Origin: Polyangium fumosum
GTDB taxonomy: Bacteria > Myxococcota_A > Polyangia > Polyangiales > Polyangiaceae
Reading direction: 5' to 3'
Length of the DNA: 64,000 nucleotides
NCBI RefSeq assembly: GCF_005144585.1
Contig: NZ_SSMQ01000046.1
Coordinates: forward strand, 1-64,000
Position numbers and translations under genes: made by a program
The notes under the pieces: model-generated
The model's database searches: none
Seen by the model: the letters and a program-made list of their open reading frames with translations, nothing else
What the model was told of the DNA's origin: nothing
In this document: positions 9,950-17,390 of the stretch, piece after piece
Numbering within the stretch: position 1 is the first letter of the stretch
Layout: the number at the start of each line of letters is the position of its first letter

Positions 9950-10831
9950 ATGGCCGTACGCACCATCCATCCCCGCACGTCACTCGGCTCCGTGCTCGCC
10001 GAAATCACCTACACGCACAGTCGGCTCAAAGCGCACCCCCTCGGCGCCCCCCACGTCGCCGCCTTCGAAGCGCTGCGCGCCGAATGGCCGGCGGTGCACA
10101 ACAAGGAGCTCGTGGTACGCGACGCCATCACGGACGCACAAGCGCTCATCGATCACGTCGACGATCTCCTCGACAACCTCGCGAACGGTGTCGTCCACGC
10201 CATCTTGACGATCACGAACGGCGATCGGACACACGCGCTGTACAAACACTTCCTCGGAAACAAAACGCCGAGCGATTTCAAGCGCCCCGTCCTCGGGGGG
10301 CAACTCGAAGCGATGAAGGCCTGGTTGCCCGCTCTCGAGCAAAGCGAGCATGCGCCCCTCGTGGCCTTCGCGCCTGCACTCGCCGGGCTCCTCGGGCAAG
10401 CGAGCAGCGCCGTCACCGCCAAAGCAGAGGCCGAGGGGGCGCGGGATCAATTCCGCGATTTCGGGGAACGAAAGAAGTTCATCGACAAGCTGAACGGGTG
10501 CCGCAAAGAGACGCACGGCGCCCTCGCCAGGCTGCCGCACGAGCATTCGAGCCTCCCCAGGAATTTCGCCGACAAGTTCTTCCGCCGCGAACGCGTGGAG
10601 CCTGGGGACGAGGCGGACGTGACGATCACGTCGGTGAAGGCAAACATCGTCGAAATGCAGAAGGAGCTCGCGGCCCAGCACAAGCTGCTCGCAGACCTGG
10701 AAGCCGAGGAAGCGAAGGTCGCCGAAGCAGCCATCCACGCCGACAAGGAGGCGCTCGTCGTGCTCGAAGCGCAGGCGGCGGAGGCCCAAGCGAAGGCCGC
10801 CGCGCTCCGCGCGAAGATCGAAGCGAAGTAG
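9950..10831 (+). CDS. Hypothetical helical protein with C-terminal coiled coil
   Basis: A 293-residue cytoplasmic protein with no signal peptide. The body (about 1-200) is helical with conserved-looking charged patches (AEITYTHSRLKAHPLGAPH, ERKKFIDKLNG). The last 90 residues (from about ITSVKANIVEM) form a heptad-rich Glu/Ala/Lys coiled coil. I choose the ATG at 9950 because GGAGG lies 11 nt upstream; a longer frame from 9881 lacks support. I do not recognise the family. A short C-rich hexamer tract follows the stop. Confidence 0.72.
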   Translation: MAVRTIHPRTSLGSVLAEITYTHSRLKAHPLGAPHVAAFEALRAEWPAVHNKELVVRDAITDAQALIDHVDDLLDNLANGVVHAILTITNGDRTHALYKHFLGNKTPSDFKRPVLGGQLEAMKAWLPALEQSEHAPLVAFAPALAGLLGQASSAVTAKAEAEGARDQFRDFGERKKFIDKLNGCRKETHGALARLPHEHSSLPRNFADKFFRRERVEPGDEADVTITSVKANIVEMQKELAAQHKLLADLEAEEAKVAEAAIHADKEALVVLEAQAAEAQAKAAALRAKIEAK

Positions 10832-10833
10832 CC

Positions 10834-10862
10834 CTCCCGCCTCCGCTCCCGCTCCCGCCTCC
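10834..10862. repeat. Short C-rich hexamer tract
   Basis: Three to five degenerate units of the same family as the long arrays at 12.8, 14.3 and 15.2 kb, here C-rich on the plus strand (CCTCCGCTCCCGCTCCCG). It starts 3 nt after the stop codon of the preceding gene. Confidence 0.5.
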
Positions 10863-10897
10863 TTCGCCCCGCGGCGGAGACGTGTAGTCTCGAGAGG

Positions 10898-11908
10898 GTG
10901 CATCGTCGCCTCGCTTCGCTGCTGCTCGTCTCCTGCGCGCCCGCCTGCGCCCCGGCCGCCCCCGCGCCTCCCCCGCCCAGCGCCTCCCCCGCTCCCCCTG
11001 CACTCCCCTCGCCCGGCAGACCCTTGCCGCTCCCCACGCGCTTCGTGGCCGACCGATTCTTCGTGGAGCCCATCACCCCCAGCGGCGCCCGGCTGCTTCT
11101 CTTCACCGATACCGGCGGTGGACTCTTCCTCACCCGCAACGCCGTCGAGCGGCTCGGCCTCCCGACCGAGCAGGTCGCGGACGACGAGGGGCTGGCCGAG
11201 GGCGTACGGCTCCCGCCCTTCAAGCCGGAGGCGTCGATTCCCCCGGTGACCGTGCTCGAAGGGCACCTCGGCGTGGCCTCGAAGGACACGGAGGCTTGTC
11301 CACGCGAGAGCAGCGACGGCATGCTCGGCCAGGCCTGGTTCCGGGGCCGCACGTGGACCTTCGATTACCCGGGCCGCCGGCTCCTCCTCCGTGCCACGGG
11401 CGATCTGCCGGCGCACGACGCGTCTCACCGGGTCTCGCTCGGCTTTCCCGTGAACGAAGCCAGCGAGCGGGCGACCAACTTCCCGCGCATCCAGGCGCAG
11501 ATCGACGGCCAGACCGTGGATCTGCTCTTCGACACGGGCGCGACCGTGAACCTCACGGATCAGGCGGCAGCGGCGCTCGCGGACGGCGGGCCTCCGGTGC
11601 GCGCCACGAGCTTCATCGTGCAGTCCACCTTCGACCGGTGGCGCCAGGATCACCCGGCCTGGCGTGTGATCGAGGGCGCCGACCTTTGCGCCCGCGGGGA
11701 GCCGATGATCGAGGTGCCGCGGATCGTGGTCGCGGGGTACGAGGTGGGGCCGGTCTGGTTCGTCCGGCGGCAGGACAAGAACTTCCACGCGTGGATGTCG
11801 CAGTGGATGGATAAACGGGTGGACGGCGCGCTGGGCGGGTCCGCGCTTCACTCCTTCCGGGTGACCGTCGACTACCCGAGCGCGGTCGCCGTATTCGAGC
11901 GGCCCTGA
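10898..11908 (+). CDS. Retropepsin-like aspartic-protease-fold lipoprotein
   Basis: A 336-residue predicted exported protein. The N-terminus has a signal with Cys residues (VSCAPACAP) followed by a Pro/Ala-rich linker to about residue 45. It contains two aspartic-protease-type segments: FTDTGGGLFLT near residue 69, and a classical LLFDTGATVNL near residue 210 (DTG/A followed by hydrophobic residues). These suggest either a pepsin-like pseudo-dimer or two retropepsin lobes. A later GGSALHSFRVTVDYP segment matches the end of a retropepsin lobe. The GTG at 10898 follows a GAGAGG element. Substrate unknown; processing of envelope proteins is one possibility. Confidence 0.7.
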   Translation: MHRRLASLLLVSCAPACAPAAPAPPPPSASPAPPALPSPGRPLPLPTRFVADRFFVEPITPSGARLLLFTDTGGGLFLTRNAVERLGLPTEQVADDEGLAEGVRLPPFKPEASIPPVTVLEGHLGVASKDTEACPRESSDGMLGQAWFRGRTWTFDYPGRRLLLRATGDLPAHDASHRVSLGFPVNEASERATNFPRIQAQIDGQTVDLLFDTGATVNLTDQAAAALADGGPPVRATSFIVQSTFDRWRQDHPAWRVIEGADLCARGEPMIEVPRIVVAGYEVGPVWFVRRQDKNFHAWMSQWMDKRVDGALGGSALHSFRVTVDYPSAVAVFERP

Positions 11909-12038
11909 CGAGACCCGCGCCGAGAAGGCCCCGCCGCTGTCCTCGCCGAAAGCCCCCGCGCGCGCGTCGCCCCGGAGGAGGCGGAACTCCTGGTTTCTTT
12001 TCCCCTAGATGCAGGAGAGAGGCGATGTAGAAGGCGCC

Positions 12039-12965
12039 ATGCGCCTGATGTCCTCGTCCGCCTTTCACGGCATCGTCGTTTCGGCCTTGGTCCTCGGTGC
12101 GGCGGGGTGCGGCGGGTCGACCTCGGACAGAACGATCGCGTCGCCCTCGGGCGACCCCACCGCCGTGGAAATTGCTGCCGCAGCGCAGCCGTCGAAACCG
12201 GCGGAGCCGCCGCCCGCGCCTGCTCCGCTGCCTCTGGAGAACGGGCGCTGCCCAGCGCCGCACACGTGCTCCTTCGAGCTCGAAGGGCTGACCAGCCGGC
12301 TCCTCGGTCGCAAGGCCGACGACGTCGAGAGCGTCTCGCTGGCGGGCCAGGTGGCGAAGGTGGAGGACGCGATCCCGGTGCCGATGGAGGCCCTCCTTCC
12401 CATGATCGAGGGTCACCTCGCGGAGGTCGCCGACGACCGATTCAGCGTCGACGTGCCGGTCGAGATCCGTTTCCGCGATGGCAGCCGCGCGCAGGGGACG
12501 TTCCCGCTCGGGGGCATGACGTTGCGCCTGCGCGTCGAGGAGGTCCTGCGCGGCGTCGCCAAGGGCCCGGTTACGCTGCCGGGGGACACGCCGCCGGCGG
12601 CCGGGAAGCCGCGATCGATGTGGGTCCTCGGCGGCACCGCGTCCCCGCGCCTCCGCGGCGCGGCGCCCGCTGGGCCTGGGACAAGCTGCGCCTCGAACGC
12701 TGAGCCGCGGCTTCGTGCGGCGCTCTTCAGCGTCTTCGCATCGATGTTTGCAGGTGGCCTCGTCCAACTGCGAAAGCGGAAGTGGAAGCGGGAGCGGAAG
12801 CGGGAGCGGGGGCGGGAGCGGGAGCGGGGGCGGGGGCGGGAGCGGGGGCGGGAGCGGGGGCGGGAGCGGGGGCGGCGAGAGGGATCTTGTTGTGTACCGC
12901 CGTTGAGGAAGGGGGTGGATCCCCGGATTACGCAGGGATTGCCATACGCCGACGGATGCGTGTAG
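12039..12965 (+). CDS. Lipoprotein, unknown, with probable 3' frameshift
   Basis: The N-terminus is a lipoprotein signal (MRLMSSS with lipobox GAAGC) followed by an Ala/Pro linker and a globular domain (about 75-195) that I do not recognise. The ATG at 12039 is preferred over 12009 because it places the signal at the terminus. The annotated frame runs through the hexamer array at 12773-12876, giving an Arg/Glu/Gly tail. Codon use changes to low GC3 after about 12660. In the frame offset by one base, high-GC3 codons give RWAWDKLRLER and a TGA at 12701-12703. I infer a frameshift near 12655-12668, with the true end at 12703. Confidence 0.6.
   Translation: MRLMSSSAFHGIVVSALVLGAAGCGGSTSDRTIASPSGDPTAVEIAAAAQPSKPAEPPPAPAPLPLENGRCPAPHTCSFELEGLTSRLLGRKADDVESVSLAGQVAKVEDAIPVPMEALLPMIEGHLAEVADDRFSVDVPVEIRFRDGSRAQGTFPLGGMTLRLRVEEVLRGVAKGPVTLPGDTPPAAGKPRSMWVLGGTASPRLRGAAPAGPGTSCASNAEPRLRAALFSVFASMFAGGLVQLRKRKWKRERKRERGRERERGRGRERGRERGRERGRREGSCCVPPLRKGVDPRITQGLPYADGCV
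12773..12876. repeat. G-rich hexamer array 1 (GGRRGC)n
   Basis: About 17 head-to-tail units of GGGAGC, GGGGGC and GGAAGC, G-rich on the plus strand. The hexamer keeps all frames open on both strands, which creates spurious reading frames. Runs of GGG spaced by 3 nt fit the G-quadruplex pattern. It lies between two lipoprotein genes and is related to the arrays at 14286-14416 and 15150-15273. Confidence 0.85.
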
Positions 12966-12974
12966 ACAGAGGCC

Positions 12975-14243
12975 GTGCTTGCACGGACGCTTTACCGATG
13001 GCCCGCGGTTCTCATCGCGTATTCCATCGCGTGCGGCACACCGCGAGCACCGGATTATCTCACGCCTTCGAGCCCGTCCGTGGTTCCCACAGATGCCGGA
13101 TCAGACGCGCCGGATGCCGCTCGGGTCGTCGACACCCGCGGATGGGCAAGCGCCGCAGATTCACCCTACAAGCCTTTCCAGAACCTTCGGCCTGAGTGCC
13201 TCATCGACCACGGTTGTCCATTCGAGCCGGCTGTGCTGCCGCCATGCCCTTCGGGGCTCGATCCTCTCGATGTCACCGAAGTCCTCGCGCGCGCCGACGA
13301 GCTTTCCGGCCAGTCCGCGCTCGTGCGTGGGATGCTGCGCGCCAGAACGATGATGACCCTGGTGGACTGCGGCTTTCAGTGCTGCAATTCGGCGGGAGGC
13401 CCCATCGTCCTTTCGTCTCTCGAAAGCTCCGAGCGGGGGATGCCTCCGAGCCTGCTGCTTGCAGACGAAGCAAACCCGTACGCGTTTCGCTGCGGGGGTG
13501 ACGATTCCTGGACCTGCTGCACCTTCTCGCCGAACGTGGAGGTGCTCGTGTACGGCCGAATCGAGCCCATTCCCCCGGAACGCTTGAAATATCATCTTGT
13601 GTATCCGTCGCTCACCGACGTGCGCCTCTGCGCGCTTCATCCATTTCCACCGCCTGCCGAGCTGGAGGCGAACGAGACAGGGTGCAAGCTTCAGGGCAGG
13701 CAGTATGCGCCCGAGGAGCACGTCACCATCGGCGAGCAAATGTGCGGCTGTCATCGCGGACGCGCCTCCTGCCAGCCGAACGATTCGTCGTCCTGCTTCT
13801 ATGCCGGAGAATGGCTTCCTGATAAAAGCGCTCTTCTCCTGCGACGGTCATGCGAGGTCTTGCAATGCAACAGCGGCAACTGGGCGCGTTCCCCGGGGGA
13901 TTGCAGCTTCCCGATGCTTGCCTTGGTCGGCTTTGCGCTCCGAAGTACCGCGCTCGAACCGAAGGAAGCTGCCAAGCTGGAACCTCTGCCCCAGGCCCTC
14001 AGAGAATTGCCCGGCTCGATCAGAATCATCGCGCGCGTCAAAGCAAATGAAGGGCAAAATGCGGAGCAGCTCGCGCAGGAGCGCGCACAGCAGGTGAAAC
14101 GATGGCTGGTCCGGCACGGGGTATCGCCGGAGGCCCTCCGCGTAGAAATCGAACGGCCGGAGATCGACGACGGCGGCCCGCCGCTCGTGCGCTTCCGATT
14201 CGTGCCGCAATCGCGCGCTTCGGCTCCACGTCCTGGTCCGTGA
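12975..14243 (+). CDS. Cys-rich lipoprotein with OmpA-like C-terminus
   Basis: A 422-residue predicted lipoprotein (signal ending SIACGT) with a long Cys-rich extracytoplasmic region containing about 20 Cys in pairs such as CGFQCC, CGGDDSWTCC and CGCHRG. The last 70 residues resemble an OmpA/MotB peptidoglycan-binding domain (SIRIIARVKANEG, then LAQERAQQVKRWLVRHGV). That suggests an envelope-linked disulfide-rich protein. The start is a GTG at 12975. Function unknown; the family looks myxobacterial. It lies between hexamer arrays 1 and 2. Confidence 0.72.
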   Translation: MLARTLYRWPAVLIAYSIACGTPRAPDYLTPSSPSVVPTDAGSDAPDAARVVDTRGWASAADSPYKPFQNLRPECLIDHGCPFEPAVLPPCPSGLDPLDVTEVLARADELSGQSALVRGMLRARTMMTLVDCGFQCCNSAGGPIVLSSLESSERGMPPSLLLADEANPYAFRCGGDDSWTCCTFSPNVEVLVYGRIEPIPPERLKYHLVYPSLTDVRLCALHPFPPPAELEANETGCKLQGRQYAPEEHVTIGEQMCGCHRGRASCQPNDSSSCFYAGEWLPDKSALLLRRSCEVLQCNSGNWARSPGDCSFPMLALVGFALRSTALEPKEAAKLEPLPQALRELPGSIRIIARVKANEGQNAEQLAQERAQQVKRWLVRHGVSPEALRVEIERPEIDDGGPPLVRFRFVPQSRASAPRPGP

Positions 14244-14285
14244 ATCGGGCGCAGTTGATATTACCGAAGACGCTCCGAACAGGCT

Positions 14286-14416
14286 CCGGGAGCGGAAGCG
14301 GGGGCGGGAGCGGGAGCGGGAGCGGGAGCGGGAGCGGGAGCGGGAGCGGGGGCGGAAGCGGGAGCGGGAGCGGGAGCGGGAGCGGAAGCGGGAGCGGGGG
14401 CGGGAGCGGGAGCGGA
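14286..14416. repeat. G-rich hexamer array 2 (GGRRGC)n
   Basis: About 22 units, G-rich on the plus strand, ending exactly next to the stop codon of the sigma-factor remnant (14417-14419). With array 3 (opposite orientation) it forms an inverted pair flanking the segment 14417-15150, which holds the remnant and the four-helix-bundle gene. It has G-quadruplex potential. Confidence 0.88.
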
Positions 14417-14548
14417 TCACGCGAGCGCGAGCGTCTTCAGGTGCTCCCGGGCGAGGTGCAGGCGGGCGTAGGCGGTCTTCGTCTTGATGCCGAGGGATTC
14501 GGCGATCTCCCGGATCGAACGGCCTTCCTCCGCCTTGAATGGCGCCAT
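14417..14548 (-). pseudogene. Remnant of ECF sigma factor (region 4 only)
   Basis: The reading frame ends with a helix-turn-helix typical of sigma-70 region 4: SIREIAESLGIKTKTAY followed by ARLHLAREHLKTLALA. Only about 43 residues remain from the ATG at 14548. Region 2 is absent and the DNA upstream belongs to the four-helix-bundle gene. I infer a decayed ECF sigma gene, trimmed upstream and abutting the hexamer array at its stop. A tiny functional HTH peptide is less likely. Confidence 0.6.
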
Positions 14549-14586
14549 GGCATTCCAATGGGCGCGTGGATCCAGTCCGTTTCGGC

Positions 14587-14617
14587 TGGCCGCCCTGGGG
14601 AAGGACGGCCAGCCCTG
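14587..14617 (-). terminator. Hairpin after the four-helix-bundle gene
   Basis: A strong stem (GGCTGGCCGTCCT against AGGGCGGCCAGCC, one mismatch, TCCCC loop) 5 nt past the stop of the four-helix-bundle gene on the minus strand. There is no U-tract, so it may be a processing or protective structure rather than an intrinsic terminator. Confidence 0.5.
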
Positions 14618-14622
14618 CGGGT

Positions 14623-14952
14623 TCACGAGGCGCGGCGGTAGACGAGGCGTCCCAGGGTGGCGATGACGTGGTCCATTCGGTCCAGCACGTGCGCATCGAC
14701 CGTGCCGATATAGCGCATGGCCTGGGCGACCTGGACGCAGGCCAGCACCTCCCGAGCGGAGCCGAGAGCTGTCTGATACCGCTGCCGTTTATGTCCGGCC
14801 GTGTTCCCGGCACCTTCCGCCGTATTGAGAGCGACGCTATGCATGGCCCTGCGCAATTGCCGAGCGAGATCCGAATCTCTGCGTTCGATTTGCTCCGCGA
14901 CCCCCGCCGCGTCCCCAGCCATCAGCAAAATGACCTCGTAAATCCTGAGCAT
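14623..14952 (-). CDS. Four-helix bundle protein (23S rRNA IVP / Avd-like family)
   Basis: A 109-residue helical protein of the S23/IVP four-helix-bundle family. The pattern RIYEVILLMAGDAAGVAEQI, then the core RQLRRAMHSVALNTAEG, then GSAREVLACVQVAQAMRYI matches the four helices. Relatives are encoded in 23S rRNA intervening sequences, as standalone genes, and as the Avd subunit of diversity-generating retroelements. They bind nucleic acid through a basic surface. Here there is no reverse transcriptase or rRNA nearby. The ATG at 14952 has GGAGGG 8 nt upstream. The gene sits between inverted hexamer arrays. Confidence 0.82.
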   Translation of the reverse strand: MLRIYEVILLMAGDAAGVAEQIERRDSDLARQLRRAMHSVALNTAEGAGNTAGHKRQRYQTALGSAREVLACVQVAQAMRYIGTVDAHVLDRMDHVIATLGRLVYRRAS

Positions 14953-15149
14953 GACGAAACCCTCCGCCCGACGACCCAAACGCCGGGACCCCCCGTCCCG
15001 CACCGTCGCGCGCAGGCCTCTTCAAGGCTGCGCAGCACCGCCCGGAGCCGCCCGGAGCGCGAAGCGCGAGGACGGCGAGGACGGCTTGGCCTTGAAGAGG
15101 CCGAGCACGACGGTACGCTCGCCGCTCCCCGAGCAAAATCCCCTGAACC

Positions 15150-15273
15150 CCGCTCCCGCCCCCGCTCCCGCCCCCGCTCCCGCTCCCGCTTCCGCTTCCG
15201 CTTCCGCCTCCGCTCCCGCTTCCGCTCCCGCTTCCGCTCCCGCTTCCGCCTCCGCTTCCGCCTCCGCTCCCGC
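15150..15273. repeat. Hexamer array 3, inverted (GCYYCC)n
   Basis: About 20 units of GCTCCC, GCTTCC, GCCTCC and GCCCCC, C-rich on the plus strand, so inverted relative to arrays 1 and 2. It ends in a T8 run at about 15274, 20 nt upstream of the Pho box of pstCA. The minus-strand copy has G-quadruplex potential. Confidence 0.88.
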
Positions 15274-15296
15274 TTTTTTTTCGCCGCTCCACCCCT

Positions 15297-15330
15297 CTGT
15301 CACGGTCCTGTCACACAGCACGGGTACGAC
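15297..15330 (+). promoter_or_regulatory. Pho box and -10 element of the pst operon
   Basis: CTGTCACGGTCCTGTCAC at 15297-15314 is two identical 7-mers separated by 4 nt, the spacing of a PhoB-binding Pho box in other bacteria. TACGAC at 15325-15330 lies 10 nt after the box and could serve as the -10, with the Pho box replacing the -35. The GTG start codon at 15337 is so close that the mRNA would be nearly leaderless. The PhoB-like regulator encoded at 3569 is the expected binder. Confidence 0.78.
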
Positions 15331-15336
15331 GATCCC

Positions 15337-16554
15337 GTGGGCACCCGCGTCACGCGTTCGCTCGCGGACGTCGTCGTCCCGAAGCTCCTGTTCCTCTGCG
15401 CGCTCGCCAGCGTCCTCGCCACGCTCGTGATCGCCGGCCTGCTCGCCGCAGAGGCCCTCGGGTTCGTGCGGACGCTCGGTGCCTCAAGGCCCGCGGCCGG
15501 CACGCCGAGCGGCCTCGCGTCGCTCCTCGCAGGCACCGTCCTCGCCACGCTCGTCGCCGTCCTCGTCGCGCTCCCGCTCGGCCTCGCCGCCGCGATCTAC
15601 CTGAGCGAGTTCGCAGGCCCCCGCGCGCGCCGTATCCTCGCGCCGACGCTCGACGGGCTCGCGAGCCTGCCCACGGTCGTCCTCGGCTACCTCGCGATCG
15701 CCCTGCTCACGCCGTCGCTCGGCGCGCACCACGTGCTCCTCTCGGGCGTGGCCCTCGGCGTGATGATCCTGCCGTACTTCGCGGCGCAGAGCGCACACGT
15801 GATCTCCGCCGTCCCGCAGAACCTGCGCGAGGGCGCGTACGCGCTCGGCGCGAGCAAGCTCGCGACGGTGAACGCCATCGTCCTCAAGTCGGCGCGCGGC
15901 GGGATCGGCGCGGCGCTGCTCTTCGCCGTCGCGCGGGCGCTCGGCGAGGTGATGATCCTCGTGATCATCACGGGCCACACGCCGCAGGGCGGGTGGGACG
16001 TGTGGGTCCTCGAAGCGTCGAGCCACCTCGCGCGCGCCTCGCTCTCCGTGACGATCGAGGGCGCCTTGGCGCTCGTCGCCCTGGCCCTCGGGATGGCCGT
16101 GCCCGCCTCGATCGGCGCCGCGGCGTGGCTCGAAGAGTACGCGCCCCGCGGCAAGCGCATGTCGCGCGTCGAAAAGCTCGCCCGAACGCTCGCCGCGGCC
16201 CCGCCGATCGTCTACGGCCTGCTCGGGGTCGCGATCTTCGTGCGTGTGCTCGGCTCCGGCGAAAGCACGATCGCGGGCGCGGCGATGCTCGCGCTCCTCC
16301 TCCTGCCGCGGATGACCACGGCCTTCCGCGAGGCGCTCCGCGCCGTGCCCGGATCGCTGCGAGAAGCCTGCCTCGCGCTCGGCGCCGATCGGCTGCGCAC
16401 GCTGCGCGAGGTCGTGCTGCCGGCGGCGATGCCCGACATCTGGCGCGGCGCCCTCCGCTCGCTCGCCCGCGCGGCCGTCGAGACCGCGCCGCTCGCCTGG
16501 ATCGGCGCGCTCTCGCTCTCGGCGCTACCCTGGAAGCTCTTCGTCGCGGCCTGA
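15337..16554 (+). CDS. Compact fused phosphate permease (PstC-PstA)
   Basis: An inner-membrane permease of 405 residues that joins PstC-like and PstA-like halves in one chain. Two cytoplasmic coupling loops of the EAA type are visible: LREGAYALGASKLAT (about 165-180) and LREACLALGADRLRT (about 345-360). Separate PstC and PstA total about 600 residues elsewhere. Here each half is about 200, and the PstA half stops at WKLFVAA, where a further helix would be expected. The start is the GTG at 15337, just after the Pho box; the frame upstream runs into the hexamer array. The product should form the channel of the Pst importer with PstB. Confidence 0.82.
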   Translation: MGTRVTRSLADVVVPKLLFLCALASVLATLVIAGLLAAEALGFVRTLGASRPAAGTPSGLASLLAGTVLATLVAVLVALPLGLAAAIYLSEFAGPRARRILAPTLDGLASLPTVVLGYLAIALLTPSLGAHHVLLSGVALGVMILPYFAAQSAHVISAVPQNLREGAYALGASKLATVNAIVLKSARGGIGAALLFAVARALGEVMILVIITGHTPQGGWDVWVLEASSHLARASLSVTIEGALALVALALGMAVPASIGAAAWLEEYAPRGKRMSRVEKLARTLAAAPPIVYGLLGVAIFVRVLGSGESTIAGAAMLALLLLPRMTTAFREALRAVPGSLREACLALGADRLRTLREVVLPAAMPDIWRGALRSLARAAVETAPLAWIGALSLSALPWKLFVAA

Positions 16555-16580
16555 CGCCCGCGACACCCCCGGATCCCCGT

Positions 16581-17366
16581 ATGACCTCCGACCACCCGCA
16601 CGACAGCGAGCCCCCGGTGAAGATGAAAGCCGAGGATCTCCGCGCGTGGACGGACCGCGAGGAGGTCATCCGCGGGATCACGCTGCGCATCGCGGACAAG
16701 CGCATCACGGCGCTGATGGGCCCCTCCGGCTGCGGCAAGTCCCCGCTGCTCCGGTGCTTGAACCGCATGCACGAGATGACGCCGGGGAGCCGCGTCGAGG
16801 GGCGCGTGCTGCTCGACGGCAAAGACATCTACGCCCCCGGCACGAACCCCGCAGAGGTCCGCCGCCGCGTCGGCATGGTCTTCAAGAAGCCGAACCCGTT
16901 CCCGCACATGTCCGTGCGAGACAACATCCTCGCCGGCCTGCGCCTGAACGGCCTGCCCGCCGAGCGCCCCGACGAGCTCGTCGAGCGCTCGCTGCAAAAG
17001 GCCGCGTTGTGGGACGAGGTCGCGGACGACCTCGCGCGCCCCGGGACGAGCCTGTCGCGGGGCCAGCAGCAGCGCCTTTGCATCGCGCGCGCGCTCGCGC
17101 TCGGCCCCGAGGTGCTGCTCATGGACGAGCCGACGAGCACGCTCGACCCGGTGGCGACGAGCCGCATCGAGGATCTGCTCCACGAATTACGCGAGCACGT
17201 GGCCGTGGTCATCGTCACGCACAACATGCAGCAGGCCGCGCGGGTCAGCGACTACACGGCGTTCATCCACGAGGGAGATCTGGTAGAGTTCGATCGAACG
17301 GATCGGATCTTCACGAACCCGCGGGAGCGACGAACCGAGGATTACGTGACAGGGAAGTTCGGTTGA
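16581..17366 (+). CDS. pstB: Phosphate ABC transporter ATPase (PstB)
   Basis: A 261-residue ATPase of the Pst importer. Walker A (GPSGCGKS, 47-54), Q-loop region (GMVFKKPNPFP, a PstB hallmark), signature LSRGQQQR, Walker B (VLLMDEPTSTLD) and the H-loop (VTHNM) are all present. Two oddities stand out: Walker A is followed by Pro rather than the usual Thr (GKSPLL), and the signature is LSRGQ rather than LSGGQ. The ATG at 16581 follows pstCA by 26 bp in the same operon. Confidence 0.9.
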   Translation: MTSDHPHDSEPPVKMKAEDLRAWTDREEVIRGITLRIADKRITALMGPSGCGKSPLLRCLNRMHEMTPGSRVEGRVLLDGKDIYAPGTNPAEVRRRVGMVFKKPNPFPHMSVRDNILAGLRLNGLPAERPDELVERSLQKAALWDEVADDLARPGTSLSRGQQQRLCIARALALGPEVLLMDEPTSTLDPVATSRIEDLLHELREHVAVVIVTHNMQQAARVSDYTAFIHEGDLVEFDRTDRIFTNPRERRTEDYVTGKFG

Positions 17367-17390
17367 GCTGAAAGGATCACGCGAAGGTCG

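Noticed and set aside
12773-12876. CRISPR array or protein repeat at the G-rich hexamers
   Set aside because: Units are 6 bp with no spacers, and the reading frames through them have low-complexity composition.
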